The notes under the pieces: model-generated | Seen by the model: only the letters and a program-made list of their open reading frames with translations | Databases searched by the model: none | Told to the model about the DNA's origin: nothing | In this document: in pieces, positions 43,119 to 55,096 of the stretch | Numbering within the stretch: position 1 is the first letter of the stretch | How the letters are laid out: each line of letters begins with the position of its first letter | Made by a program: the position numbers and the translations under genes | Source of the DNA: Streptomyces humidus | GTDB lineage: Bacteria; Actinomycetota; Actinomycetes; Streptomycetales; Streptomycetaceae | Length of the DNA: 64,000 bases | Reading direction: 5' to 3' | NCBI RefSeq assembly: GCF_014649655.1 | Contig: NZ_BMTL01000007.1 | Span: 1-64,000, forward strand

Positions 43119-44153
43119 GTGCACCGACGGAAGTTGCTCGCGGGCCTGGCGGCAACAGCCACTGCCCCCTTTCTGGGGAGCGGATCCGCGCAGGCCGATG
43201 AGGCCCTGCTCGGCGAGTTGCTCGTCGCCCGGCTCCGGGACGCGATGCTCGGACTGGGCGCGGCCACGCCCGTGCCGTCGTCCGAGGCGCTCTCCACCGA
43301 CTTCACCCACGCGCTCGCCGACTTCGACGCCTGCCGCTACGCGTCCCTCGCTGTGCGCTTGCCCCGCCTCATCCGCGCCGGCCACGCGCCTTCCACCGGT
43401 AGCCACGACACAGAGCAGTCCGCCCTCCTAGCCAAGAGCTATCTGCTGGCCACCCGCATGCTCGTGAAGATGGACGAGCAACAGCTCGGCTGGATGGCCG
43501 TGGACCGCGCGCGGCAACTCGCCGAGGCAGCAGGAGACGTCCTCGCGGTCGCTGAATCCGCCCGGCAGGTGGCCGTGCTCGCCAGAAGGGCGGGATGGCA
43601 TGACCAGGCACTGTCGATCGCGCTCTCAGCCGCTGATAACCCGGATCTGCGCGGCATCGGACGAGCCGGCACCGCGGTGCGCGGGCTCCTGGTCCAGAGC
43701 GCGTCGTACACCCTCGCGCGCCGAGGCGATCGGGACGGAATGCGAGAGCTGACCGACGAAGCCGCCGCCCTCGCCAAAGAACTCGGCGGAGCCACCATGC
43801 TGCGCGACCACGGGGGCGGCTTCAGCCCCCTCACCGTGCAACTCCACAAAATCAGCGCCGAGAACCACGCAGGCGATCCCCAGGCCGCGCTCGACGCCGC
43901 TCGCGCGATTTCACTGAAGGCGCTGCCCAGCGTCGAACGCCGCTCTCGCACACTCTGCGACATCGCCGTCACCTACGACCGTCTCGGCCGCCGCAGCGAC
44001 TGCGTCCGCACACTGCTCGCCGCTGAGCGCTGCGCTCCGCAGGAGACCCACGCCCGTCCGGCGACGAAGTCCTTGATCTCCAGCCTGTTGGCCTCTGGCC
44101 CGACATCAACGGAACTGCGCTGTCTCGCCGAACGCAGCGGCGTTCTCCTCTGA
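43119..44153 (+). CDS. TPR-type regulator-like protein lacking its HTH domain
   Basis: A 344-residue protein from GTG 43119 (HRRKLLAGLAATATAPFLG). The body is TPR-like helices (MAVDRARQLAEAAGDVLAVA, SVERRSRTLCDIAVTYDRLG). In the gene at 57455 the same kind of sequence (MDRRNLLMLTGAAATAPALA) follows an N-terminal domain of about 115 residues. Here that domain is absent and only this part is encoded. GGGAGG lies about 15 bases upstream, rather far. GGTAGGTACACCC just before it recalls the operator core upstream of 57455. It could bind a ligand or partner rather than DNA. It precedes the broken GFA gene. Confidence 0.6.
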   Translation: MHRRKLLAGLAATATAPFLGSGSAQADEALLGELLVARLRDAMLGLGAATPVPSSEALSTDFTHALADFDACRYASLAVRLPRLIRAGHAPSTGSHDTEQSALLAKSYLLATRMLVKMDEQQLGWMAVDRARQLAEAAGDVLAVAESARQVAVLARRAGWHDQALSIALSAADNPDLRGIGRAGTAVRGLLVQSASYTLARRGDRDGMRELTDEAAALAKELGGATMLRDHGGGFSPLTVQLHKISAENHAGDPQAALDAARAISLKALPSVERRSRTLCDIAVTYDRLGRRSDCVRTLLAAERCAPQETHARPATKSLISSLLASGPTSTELRCLAERSGVLL

Positions 44154-44438
44154 ACCCCTGCGTGCCCAGAGATGACCGAAGCAGGCTGTCGATAGCCCAT
44201 TCTGGGGAACCTGACCACTCATCGGCGGGCTCCATCCCGGCGCTCTGGCGGTGCTGCCGTGCTGGCCCCCTGCGGACTTTAGGGGTGGGCAGCTGGTGAC
44301 CAGGTATAAGGCGGCCGGGAAGCGGGCGAGCGCTTGCGCGCGGACCTCGCCGCAAGCTCTCGGCAACAACCACAGGTTCAAGAGGAGGCTGGCACACTGG
44401 CGGGCTCAACTTCCCCAATCTGTCGCGGAGATGAACAG

Positions 44439-44564
44439 ATGAACGCCACCCCCGACCTCGTCGCAGCAGTCCAGGAGCGCTCCGGCGGCTGTCTGTGCGG
44501 CAAGATCCGCTTCATCGTCAGAGGACTGGCGGTCTATCCCCACCTGTGCTTCCCTGATGATTGA
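44439..44564 (+). pseudogene. 5' fragment of a GFA-family gene, cut by the recombinase-trio element
   Basis: ATG 44439 opens MNATPDLVAAVQERSGGCLCG, then KIRFIVRGLAVYPHLC, and after Cys37 runs into FPDD-stop. The intact paralogue at 61043 reads GGCLCGRIRF ... AVFPHTCECGHCQKLGG. This fragment stops matching exactly after PHLC, and the missing part (SCPHCQKLGGG onward) is found at 61881-62201. GFA proteins bind zinc through several CxxC pairs. The break removes most ligands, so the fragment cannot be functional. Element sequence begins at 44548-44550. Confidence 0.85.
44548..44556 (+). repeat. Left end inverted repeat of the recombinase element
   Basis: GCTTCCCTG. It matches the reverse complement of 61868-61876 (GTTTCCCTG) at 8 of 9 bases. 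It is a probable recombinase core or arm site. Confidence 0.6.
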
Positions 44565-44594
44565 GTGAGTTCAAGGGACTCACAGGGGTGGCAG

Positions 44595-46145
44595 ATGGAC
44601 GAGTGGTGGCTGGTGTTCGTGCCGGATCCGGAGCGGTGGGGGCCGCTTCCGGAGGAGGGGGTGCTGGGGGTCCGCGACTTGCCGGCGGCTGTGGCCGCGG
44701 TGGGGCTTCAGCCGGGCGATCCGGTTTTTGTACGGCCTGATTTCGTGGTCGATCCCGAGCTGCTGGAATTCGTGCTCTCCCCGGAATTCCACCCGCTGGA
44801 GCGGGAAACTCGACGGAATTACGCCCTGGACATCCGGCTATTGCTGACTTGGTTGTGGCGACGCGGGATCCCGTGGCGGCAAGCGACTGAGAGCGAGTTG
44901 CGCGCGTACAGGGAATTTCGGTGTGACTCGCCACTCAACCCAAGGCGAATCAGCGGGACGAAGTGGGATAGGGAAGCGCCGGCTTTCACGCGGCTCTACC
45001 GGTGGGCGAAGGTCACGCCGCTGCCGGTGGACAGCCGGCGCCGGGCGGACCGCGCCGCGGACGCCCGCAGCTCGCGGGTGTCGTGGCTGACACCGCGAAC
45101 CTGGGGTCTTTGGCAGGACGTGGGCCTTCGCGGCCTCGGTCCCGACGGGACACCGGTGCCGGGCTGGGACGCGCGGACCGAGCTTCGGAACACCTCGTTC
45201 GTCGGGTTCACGCTCAGCTCGGGACTGCGGCGGCAGGAATCCGGCGCCATGCTGACGTTCGAAGTGCCGTCCCGCCCGCTGCGCTCGGGCCGCTACTGCC
45301 ACGGGCAGATGGCCCGAGCGCTCTCCCGGTCGAAACGAGACCGGACCTTCTACGCGTCGGTCGATTCATTGCGCCAGGTCAGCGCCTACGCGGAGTCGGA
45401 GCGGGCCTGGGCAGTCGAACGGGCCCAGGCCCAGGGACGCTACGAAAAGTTGCCGCTGATGCGGCTGATCACGAAGGTCACGACGGGCCTCACCCCGAAG
45501 GTCCACTGGGTCGACCGCGACGGCGTCCAAGGCCGATATGACCTGAACCTGCTCGACTGGCGCGAGCGGCAGTGGCTGTTCGTCGAGGGACCACAGGGCC
45601 CGGAGCCGGCGTGGTTGTGGCTGACCGAGCAGGGCATGCCCATGCTGCCGGACCGCTGGAACACCGTGTTCCGGCAGGCCAACCAACGGTGCGAGCAGGC
45701 TCTGCTGACTCCGCAGGAGCGAGAGACGCCCCGGCTGCTGCGGGTCGCGGAGATCCGCGGGAAGGTCCCGTACGCGACACCCCACTCCATGCGTCACTCG
45801 ATGGCGCTCTACATGTTGATCCTGCTCAACGAGTTGATGGACAAGAAGTACGGGCTGACCGCTGCGGACCGGCGCGACTTCGCCCAGCTCTACGGCGACC
45901 CGTGGTGGCTGGTGAAGACCCTGTTGGGGCACAAGGACGTTGAGACGACGAAGGAGCACTACCTCCGCCCGGTCATGCATCTGCAACTGGAGTCGATCCT
46001 CGCCTTCGACAGCGAAGACGAGCACGGCGAGTCGGACGAGACGAAGGATCTGAACGGTCTGTTCGCCCGGCTGGCCCGGGAGACCTCCGGGATCCAGGAC
46101 ATCGAGGTGCTGGTTGACGCCCTGCCCGTCGCGGAAGCGTCATGA
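44595..46145 (+). CDS. Tyrosine recombinase 1 of the trio
   Basis: A 516-residue protein from ATG 44595, with AGGGG 7 bases upstream; GTG 44565 is an in-frame alternative. The tyrosine-recombinase catalytic set is visible: Arg in LSSGLRRQESGAML (about 211), HSMRHS (HxxR), LLGHKDVETTKEHYL with His and the nucleophile Tyr456. The N-terminal part (RRNYALDIRLLLTWLWRRG) is the SAM-like core-binding domain. It lies directly inside the left end of the element and overlaps the next gene (ATGA), so all four mobility genes are coupled. Confidence 0.85.
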   Translation: MDEWWLVFVPDPERWGPLPEEGVLGVRDLPAAVAAVGLQPGDPVFVRPDFVVDPELLEFVLSPEFHPLERETRRNYALDIRLLLTWLWRRGIPWRQATESELRAYREFRCDSPLNPRRISGTKWDREAPAFTRLYRWAKVTPLPVDSRRRADRAADARSSRVSWLTPRTWGLWQDVGLRGLGPDGTPVPGWDARTELRNTSFVGFTLSSGLRRQESGAMLTFEVPSRPLRSGRYCHGQMARALSRSKRDRTFYASVDSLRQVSAYAESERAWAVERAQAQGRYEKLPLMRLITKVTTGLTPKVHWVDRDGVQGRYDLNLLDWRERQWLFVEGPQGPEPAWLWLTEQGMPMLPDRWNTVFRQANQRCEQALLTPQERETPRLLRVAEIRGKVPYATPHSMRHSMALYMLILLNELMDKKYGLTAADRRDFAQLYGDPWWLVKTLLGHKDVETTKEHYLRPVMHLQLESILAFDSEDEHGESDETKDLNGLFARLARETSGIQDIEVLVDALPVAEAS

Positions 46146-47871
46146 GCGGGAGAGGCCGCCGAGCGGTCCTGCCACCGCCGGACTTCCAGGCAACCGAGCG
46201 AATAGCCGCCGACGGACTGCAGGTCACCGTGGTCAACAAGGAGGGCTTCAAGCGGGTCTTCGACTTCGCCGAGCTCTCCGTACCGCAGCCGATGCGCTGC
46301 TCACTCGCGCGAGCGTTCGCCGCGCAGTCCATGGGATGGAACAGCCACTCAAGCGGCGAATCGTATTGGCGGTCCTTGGAGGTCTTCGCCCGGTTCCTCA
46401 AAGCCCAGGGGCACCCTGCCGAGGACCTCGGCGCCCTCACCTCGGCCACGCTCCGGCTCTGGCGCAACAACCACAAGGACACCCCCGGCGGGCGCGAGGC
46501 CCTCGCGAAGATGCGTACGCTGCTCAAGCGGGAGCCGAGGCTGGCGCAGGGCCTGGCCGCCGAAGAACTGGCCCGCCCGGTCCCGAAGAAGGGCAAGCCG
46601 TCCAAACAGTCCTACCGGCCGTCGGAGCGCGACCAGGTGCTCCTGGCCGCCGAGCGACAGTTCCGGGCCGCGCTGCTGCGGATCCGGGAGAACACCACGC
46701 TGCTGGACCGCTACCGGGCAGGCTCGCTGGACCCAACCAGCCGTGAGTGGAGGGTCGCGTCCGTCCTTGAGTGCTTGGCCGCCACGGGCGAACTGTCCGG
46801 GTACCCGGACAAGGAGGGAAAGGTCTACACCCGGGCCGAGAATCTGCTGCGCGGAAAGAACCGCGGGAAGACGACCGGCCGGCTGTTCCTGAGCCGGGCG
46901 GAGCTGACGGCGCTGGCCGTGATGATGACCGACCGCTACGGCTGGAACCTGTCGGTTTACGACCGTCTGCACGTGCCCGTCATCACCCCGTCCGCAGGAG
47001 AGAAGACCACGATCACCTACGAGGTCCTGGTGGAGAAACGCCGCTCCGGCGAGGGCAGGTGGTTCGCCACGGAGAACTACACCGACTCCGGCGCGGACTC
47101 ACCGGGCCGGCTCATCACCCAGGCCCTGGAAGCCACGAAGCACGGGCGGACCCTGGCCGCCGCCCTGTCACCGGGCCACGACCTGCTGATGGTCGCCCGC
47201 AACCGGCGCCGTACGGACGTGGACTCCAACCTGGACCGGCCCCGGAACGTCGGCCCGCTGTGCTTCGGGGTGTCCAAGGCCGACGCGCGAGTGTGGGCCA
47301 GGACCCACAACATCGGCTCACCCTTCCAACGTGCCCGCAGGACGACCGTCACCACGACGGGAAAACCGCTGCAGCACAAGCCCGGCACCCACGAGAGCAT
47401 CTACGTCCTGCCCGACAAGAACGTCCAGGAAGCCGCCGTGGACGTGATCGCGGCGGGCGCCCAGGAGGCCCTCGAACAGGCCCGCGACTACACCTTCCAC
47501 GGGCGCCTGACGGACGCGGCCGACGCTGCCCACCAGGAGACCGCGACGGCGGACTGCGCGGATGAGAACAGCAGCCCTTGGCCGGACCCCGACGGCGGGT
47601 GCGGCGCCGACTTCCTGCTCTGCCTGTCCTGCGAGAACTCCCGGGTCCACACCGGTCACCATCCGCGCCTCGCGCTTCTGCGACGGCAGTTGATCTCGCT
47701 TCGCTCCGCCTGGCCCGAGAAACTCTGGCGCGAGCGCTGGGACGAACATCTCCTGCGACTCGATGACCTGCGGGTGAAGGTCAACGAGAGCACCTGGGAT
47801 GCGGCACTGCGCCGGGTGACCGACCGCGACCGAATGATCATCGACCACCTGCTCGAAGGAGACCTGGCCCC

Positions 47872-47875
<4 letters not shown>
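46142..47875 (+). CDS. Second trio protein, recombinase-like without clear catalytic Tyr
   Basis: A 577-residue protein coupled on both sides by 4-base overlaps. It has a core-binding-like start (WNSHSSGESYWRSLEVFARFLKAQG in two parts) but no convincing R...HxxR...H...Y series at the C-terminus. There it has a zinc-type pair (CGADFLLCLSC, then HTGHH) and a helical tail (LLRLDDLRVKVNESTWD). In trio elements the middle protein is needed with the other two, probably as an accessory subunit. That role is inferred from the family, not shown here. Confidence 0.65.
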
Positions 47876-50417
<2,542 letters not shown>

Positions 50418-50433
50418 AGAGAGCAGGCCGTCA

Positions 50434-50608
50434 CGCGGCGACGCCGAGCTCCTTGCGGGTCCCGGTGGATGAAGTCACGGACGGCCGGCTCGCGCCGCCA
50501 AGGGGCGAGGGCCGTGTTGACGAACTCGGCATCGTCCCCGATGCCTACGAGCCGCACCTGGACGTCGACTTCACCAGGCTCCGCAACGGCTTCGACGACG
50601 CGGCCTGA
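50434..50608 (-). pseudogene. Possible remnant of a small leftward gene
   Basis: The minus-strand frame reads GEVDVQVRLVGIGDDAEFVN then TALAPWRREPAVRDFIHRDP, which looks like folded protein, but it lacks a start codon with a binding site. The plus strand is also open here. A decayed gene in the 350-base gap between tnpC and the epimerase is one reading; otherwise the gap holds nothing recognisable. Confidence 0.28.
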
Positions 50609-50767
50609 CCGGCGGGCGGGGCCGTCGCTCTCCCCGCCCGAGCGCCCGGAGCGTACGCCCGCGTCTGCCAACCGCCGTCGCTCGGGGTGAGGGTGGCGCC
50701 TGGTTTCTCCGCTAGCCTTGCTGCCGGTCGCCTACTGGGGCTGGAACGAGGCCGGGAGAGAAGCATC

Positions 50768-51763
50768 GTGGTGAAGGTCCTTATCGCCGGGGGAGCCGGT
50801 TACATCGGCAGCACGGTCGCCTCGGCCTGCCTGGACGCGGGTATTACCCCCGTGATCCTCGACAACCTCGTTCGGGGCCGCCGAGAGTTCACCGAGGGCC
50901 GCACCTTCTACGAGGGCGACATCGCGGACGGCGCGCTGGTCGACCGGATCTTCTCGGAGCACCCGGACATCTCCGCTGTGGTGCACTGCGCGGCGCTGAT
51001 CGTGGTGCCGGAGTCCGTCGCGGACCCGATCGGCTACTACGAGGCGAACGTGGCCAAGAGCCTGGCCTTCGTCGGCCACCTGCACCGCAATGACTGCGAC
51101 CGCATCATCTTCAGCAGCTCGGCCTCCATCTACCGGGCCGAGGACGGCTCGCCCGTCAACGAGGACTCGCCGCTGGCGCCGCAGAGCCCGTATGCGCGGA
51201 CGAAGGCCGTGTGCGAGGAGATGTTCGCCGACATCGCCGTGGCCGGGCCGCGCGTGCTGTCGCTGCGGTACTTCAACCCGGTCGGGGCCGACCCCGAGCT
51301 GCGTACCGGGCTCCAGCTCAAGCGGCCCAGCCACGCCCTGGGTGTGCTCATCCAGGCACACCAGGAAGGCCGTCCGTTCCCGATCACGGGGACGAACTAC
51401 CCGACGCGCGACGGCTCGGGCATCCGGGACTACGTGCACGTCTGGGACCTCGCTGCGGCCCACATCGCGGCGATCGAGCGCTTCGACTCCATCCTCACGG
51501 GGTCGAAGCGCTCGATCGCGATCAACCTGGGCACCGGCTCCGGCACCACGGTCCGGGAGCTGTGCGCCGCGTTCAACAACGTCGTCAGCACGCCCCTGGC
51601 CACCATCGACGCCGACCCGCGGCCCGGTGACGTGGCCGGCGGCTACACCAAGAGCGACCGGGCGGCCGAACTGCTGGGGTGGACTCCGAAGCTGTCCCTG
51701 GAAGACGGCATCCGCTCCGCCCTGGACTGGATTCCGGTGCGCGACGGGCTGTTGAAGGACTGA
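50768..51763 (+). CDS. galE: UDP-glucose 4-epimerase (GalE-like SDR)
   Basis: A 331-residue protein from GTG 50768 (GGGAG 8-9 bases upstream). VVKVLIAGGAGYIGSTVAS gives the GxxGxxG NAD site, then SSSASIYRAE, and the YARTK catalytic YxxxK. It continues SLRYFNPVGADPELRTG and SGIRDYVHVWDLA, all GalE signatures. It should interconvert UDP-glucose and UDP-galactose or a related sugar nucleotide. It is the first cargo gene after the mobility operon and converges on the hydrolase gene with only 17 bases between. Confidence 0.88.
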   Translation: MVKVLIAGGAGYIGSTVASACLDAGITPVILDNLVRGRREFTEGRTFYEGDIADGALVDRIFSEHPDISAVVHCAALIVVPESVADPIGYYEANVAKSLAFVGHLHRNDCDRIIFSSSASIYRAEDGSPVNEDSPLAPQSPYARTKAVCEEMFADIAVAGPRVLSLRYFNPVGADPELRTGLQLKRPSHALGVLIQAHQEGRPFPITGTNYPTRDGSGIRDYVHVWDLAAAHIAAIERFDSILTGSKRSIAINLGTGSGTTVRELCAAFNNVVSTPLATIDADPRPGDVAGGYTKSDRAAELLGWTPKLSLEDGIRSALDWIPVRDGLLKD

Positions 51764-51780
51764 TCCGCCCCTTCCCGCCC

Positions 51781-52575
51781 TCACTCCTGCCGGGCGCTCG
51801 GGTCCGGGAGGAGGCCGGCTTCGAGGGCGAGCAAGTGTTGCAAGGCAGGAGCGAGCCACGCGGTGTCCCACCGGTGGTCCGCCGGTGCATCCCGGTAGGC
51901 GTCGTGGGGGATGCCGAGCGCTTCGAGGAGCTGGCGGCCGGCGGTCCAGTCGGCTTCCAGGGTGCCGATGCCCCCGAGCGCGATGCGGCGGGCTCCGTGG
52001 AGGACCTGGGCGTGGCGGCGCAGGTTCTGCCGCACGTCGTACTCGTCGAGCCGTGCGGTGCTGCCGGCGACGTCCACGAGCTGCGGGTGGGGCGGCCGGT
52101 CGCTGAGCAGTGAGGCATCCCAGACGCTCGCGACGGCGAAGAGGCCAGGGTGCCGGGTCAGCAGGTTGAGGGCGGCGAAGCCGCCCTTGCTGAATCCCAG
52201 CAGGTGCACCGGAGGCCGGGCCTGGCCGCCGAGCAGGGCCAGGACGGTCGGTACGACCACGCGGACGAGGTGGTCCTCCTGCTGGCAGTCGGCCCGGGTG
52301 GCGTGGTTGACCAGCCAGGGCGACTCGCTGAACGTCGGTGCGGCGAAGACGGCCCCGTCGCGCAGGTGAGCCGGGAGCCGTCCGATCTCGGCGAGGCTGT
52401 GGCCGTACTTGCGCCCGTCGTCCTTCTCGACGGGCAGGGCGAGCACAACCCTGCGCACCCGCTGCTCGGGCCAGATCACGGTGACTTGCGTTCCCGGCCT
52501 CTGGAACGGGCTCTCCAAGAGGACCAGCCGGGTGCCCGCGGGCAGGTGTTCATGGGCGGAGGGCGGCGACGGCAT
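51781..52575 (-). CDS. Alpha/beta hydrolase (esterase-like)
   Basis: A 264-residue protein from ATG 52575, which overlaps the end of the upstream nucleotidyltransferase gene by 26 bases. Nucleophile elbow GFSKGGFAALN (G-x-S-x-G), VTVIWPEQRVRRVVLALPV at the start and WDASLLSDRP after the elbow resemble esterase-D-type hydrolases. His near the C-terminus (DAPADHRWDTAWLAPAL) probably completes the triad. The substrate is unknown. Last gene of the six-gene leftward operon from 57234. Confidence 0.72.
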   Translation of the reverse strand: MPSPPSAHEHLPAGTRLVLLESPFQRPGTQVTVIWPEQRVRRVVLALPVEKDDGRKYGHSLAEIGRLPAHLRDGAVFAAPTFSESPWLVNHATRADCQQEDHLVRVVVPTVLALLGGQARPPVHLLGFSKGGFAALNLLTRHPGLFAVASVWDASLLSDRPPHPQLVDVAGSTARLDEYDVRQNLRRHAQVLHGARRIALGGIGTLEADWTAGRQLLEALGIPHDAYRDAPADHRWDTAWLAPALQHLLALEAGLLPDPSARQE

Positions 52576-53323
52576 CGTGGTAGGTCTCCCAGTTGTCGCA
52601 GTTGAACCGGAGGTCGTCCGGCCTAAGCGGCAGCGCCGTGAGGTGGTTGCCGGTGCTGATCCAGCGCCGGACGGCGTCGATGAGGTAGAGCTCGCCGGTG
52701 GGGCGGGGCGGGCACGCGCGCAGGGCGTCGAAGACGAACGGCCCGAGGACCCAGCGGGCGGCGCAGGCATGCACCCACTGGGCACCGGCGTGGTCCAGGA
52801 GGTCCCTGCCGAAAGCGACGGCGGCCGGACCGGGGCCGCTCCCGGGCGCGTCGGCCGCGCCCAGGAGGGTCTCGTGCGCGGGGATGCTCCCCGCCGGGAA
52901 GACGCGGGTCAGGACGGAGCAGTCCGACGTGCTGGCGACGAGCCGCTTAAGTGGCGTCTCGCTGCCGACGGCGCCGCGGATCAGGTTGTCCCCGAACGCG
53001 AGGACGAACGGCTGGCCTTGGGTCCATGTCTCGGCGGCGAGGACGGGGGCGCCGGGGCCGGCGCCGTCGTCCTGGACGCGGTAGGAGAAGTCCATGCCGT
53101 ACGCGGCGCCGCTGCCGAAGTAGGCCGGGATCTGCGGCTTGCTGGCAGAGATCACGAACAGGACGTCGGTGATCCCTGCCGCGCGCAGCTCGTGGACGAG
53201 GTGTTCCAGGATCGGCCGTCCTCCGGCGGGCAGCATCTCCTTGGGCATGATGCGGGTGATCGGGGCCATCTTGGTCCCGGCTCCGCCGGCGGCCACGACT
53301 GCCCTGGTGATCGTGCGCGACAT
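52550..53323 (-). CDS. GalU/RmlA-like sugar-1-phosphate nucleotidyltransferase
   Basis: A 257-residue protein from ATG 53323 with GGAGGG 5 bases upstream. AAGGAGTKMAPITR is the nucleotide-binding loop, PKEMLPAGGRPILEHLVHEL follows in two parts, and FVLAFGDNLIRG holds the catalytic Asp. It is closest in character to UTP-glucose-1-phosphate uridylyltransferase but shorter than typical GalU. It would make an NDP-sugar for the epimerase and reductase next to it. It starts 15 bases after the DUF2332 gene. Confidence 0.85.
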   Translation of the reverse strand: MSRTITRAVVAAGGAGTKMAPITRIMPKEMLPAGGRPILEHLVHELRAAGITDVLFVISASKPQIPAYFGSGAAYGMDFSYRVQDDGAGPGAPVLAAETWTQGQPFVLAFGDNLIRGAVGSETPLKRLVASTSDCSVLTRVFPAGSIPAHETLLGAADAPGSGPGPAAVAFGRDLLDHAGAQWVHACAARWVLGPFVFDALRACPPRPTGELYLIDAVRRWISTGNHLTALPLRPDDLRFNCDNWETYHDAVAALRP

Positions 53324-53337
53324 GACGTCCCTCCCGG

Positions 53338-54402
53338 TCAGGCGCCCGTCCGGGCGGGCGGGGTGGCTAGCCAGTCGAGCCAGGTGCCGTAGACGTCGCA
53401 GTGGGCCACGATGTCGGAGCGGCTCACGCCGCCGTCGTGGCTGGCCATGATCATGCGGGGGGTGGCGTTGCCGAAGTGCCCGATGGAGATCTCGCGCAGC
53501 GGGCGGCGCTGGCTCAGCTCGGCGAGGGTGTCGACGAGGCGTTCCCGGCCGCCCGGCGAGCCGAAGATCTGGTAGATCGACCACGAGAAAACGAGGACCA
53601 GGTGCTGGTCGTCGGGGGTCTCGGCGACGACGTCGGTGAGGTGGTCCTGGGCGGTGCCGGCCAGGATCGTCGGCGGAGTGCGGCTGGCCAGCGCCAGGGC
53701 GGAGTTCAGGGTGCGCATCCGGCCGGTCTGTTCGGGCCAGGTGAGGCTGACCAGCCACTCGGTGGCCACGGGGTCGGTGACGTCCACCGGACTCGGTTCG
53801 ATCCCGACCGGAGGTGCGAACCGCGCCGGATCCAGGGTCAGGGGCGGCGTCCCGCCCCTGACCTCGCAGTGCAGGACCGTGTCCGGGTCGCTGTCCGGCA
53901 GGGTGAGCCGGTGCCCGTCGTAGTCGTAGGTGTAGCGGTCCCAGAGCAGGGCCAGCCCGGCGCTGGCGCCCACGTCCACGATCCTGATCGGCCGGCCGTC
54001 GTCGAGCTGCTGCTGGAGCGCGGCGAAGGCGGGCAGCAGGACGGTACAGCGGTTGACCTCGTTGGTCTGGACAGCCCGGGTCGAGATGATCTGCCGGATG
54101 GCTTCGGCGTGGCGGCGGCAGAAGTCCGTCAGCAGGTCGGCGGCTCGGTCGTCGGTCAGGTCCTCGCGGCCGGTGAAGTAGGGGGCGAGCGCGTGCTTCA
54201 CACCGCGGCGGAGGATGTGGTGGACGGCCCCGAGCAGCATGTTCGGGGCGGGCTGTCCCGGCTGGGTGAGGGCCGCGAGGTCGAGCAGCTCGGGGGTGCG
54301 GGCGACCGCGCGGGACAGGGTGGCGTACAGCGGGGACGGACCCGTCGCCTGCTGGTCGGCGAACCGCCGGAAGGTCTCCGCGAGCTGGGTGTGGGCGGTC
54401 AT
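53338..54402 (-). CDS. DUF2332 protein (methyltransferase-like fold)
   Basis: A 354-residue protein from ATG 54402 with GAGGAG 8 bases upstream. The start LAETFRRFADQQATGPSPLY, NEVNRCTVLLPAF, IRIVDVGASAGLALLWDRYTYDYDG in parts and LVFSWSIYQIF follow DUF2332. The VDVGASAGL segment resembles the SAM-binding loop of class I methyltransferases. The family's reaction is not established. Within a sugar-nucleotide operon, modification of a sugar or conjugate is possible. Confidence 0.78.
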   Translation of the reverse strand: MTAHTQLAETFRRFADQQATGPSPLYATLSRAVARTPELLDLAALTQPGQPAPNMLLGAVHHILRRGVKHALAPYFTGREDLTDDRAADLLTDFCRRHAEAIRQIISTRAVQTNEVNRCTVLLPAFAALQQQLDDGRPIRIVDVGASAGLALLWDRYTYDYDGHRLTLPDSDPDTVLHCEVRGGTPPLTLDPARFAPPVGIEPSPVDVTDPVATEWLVSLTWPEQTGRMRTLNSALALASRTPPTILAGTAQDHLTDVVAETPDDQHLVLVFSWSIYQIFGSPGGRERLVDTLAELSQRRPLREISIGHFGNATPRMIMASHDGGVSRSDIVAHCDVYGTWLDWLATPPARTGA

Positions 54403-54414
54403 CGGTCAGTCTCC

Positions 54415-55080
54415 TCAGATGATCTTGTAGCCGGAGTCGGCGAGCTGCTGCACGGCGCCGAGGCTCTGGCCCCGGCGGGCCCACCACTTCTCCTCCTCGG
54501 CGGCCATGGACGCCTGCACCTTGGCGATGACGGCCGCGACCTGGTCGCGGGGGACGATCACCGTGCCGTCCTCGTCGCCGACCACGACGTCCCCGGGGGT
54601 GATGCGGACGCCGTCGATGTCCACGGGGACGTTGACCGCGCCGTCCTCTCGGGCGGCGGGGTAGTCGTAGTTCAGCGGGGTGGCGCCGCGGGCGACGGTG
54701 GGGAAGGCGATGCGGCGCAGCTCGGTGAGGTCGCGGACCATGCCGTCGACCAAGACCCCGGCGATGCCCCGGGTCTGCATGTGCGCGGCAGTCACGCCCC
54801 CGAAGCACGAGCGTTCCTTGCCGCCGCCGGCCGCGACCACGACGACGTCGCCGGGCTGCGCCAGGTCGATCGCCGCGCGGCGTACGGTCACGTCCGGGCC
54901 CAGCGCGGTGACGGCGCTGCCGCACAGGACCAGGCCGGGGGTCTGAAGGCGCAGGCAGTGGGAGAGTGCGCCGGTCTTGCCGAGGGCGTCCACGATGGAG
55001 GCGACCGGGATGCGCGACAGGGCGGCGATCTCGCTGCGGGCTGGGCGGGTGATCTCGGTGTGGATCTCGCGTGCAGGCAT
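54415..55080 (-). CDS. RraA-like aldolase/decarboxylase-family protein
   Basis: A 221-residue protein from ATG 55080. PVASIVDALGKTG at the start, VVVVAAGGGKERSCFGGVTA, and GVLVDGMVRDLTELR are the RraA/HMG-aldolase family signature, with the Asp-Arg (RD) pair needed for metal binding and catalysis in the 4-hydroxy-4-methyl-2-oxoglutarate aldolase branch. Members include aldolases, decarboxylases and RNase E regulators; the RD pair favours an enzyme. Position 34-36 of the operon's chemistry is unknown. It is 12 bases from DUF2332. Confidence 0.8.
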   Translation of the reverse strand: MPAREIHTEITRPARSEIAALSRIPVASIVDALGKTGALSHCLRLQTPGLVLCGSAVTALGPDVTVRRAAIDLAQPGDVVVVAAGGGKERSCFGGVTAAHMQTRGIAGVLVDGMVRDLTELRRIAFPTVARGATPLNYDYPAAREDGAVNVPVDIDGVRITPGDVVVGDEDGTVIVPRDQVAAVIAKVQASMAAEEEKWWARRGQSLGAVQQLADSGYKII

Positions 55081-55096
55081 GGTCGGTGCCTTTCGT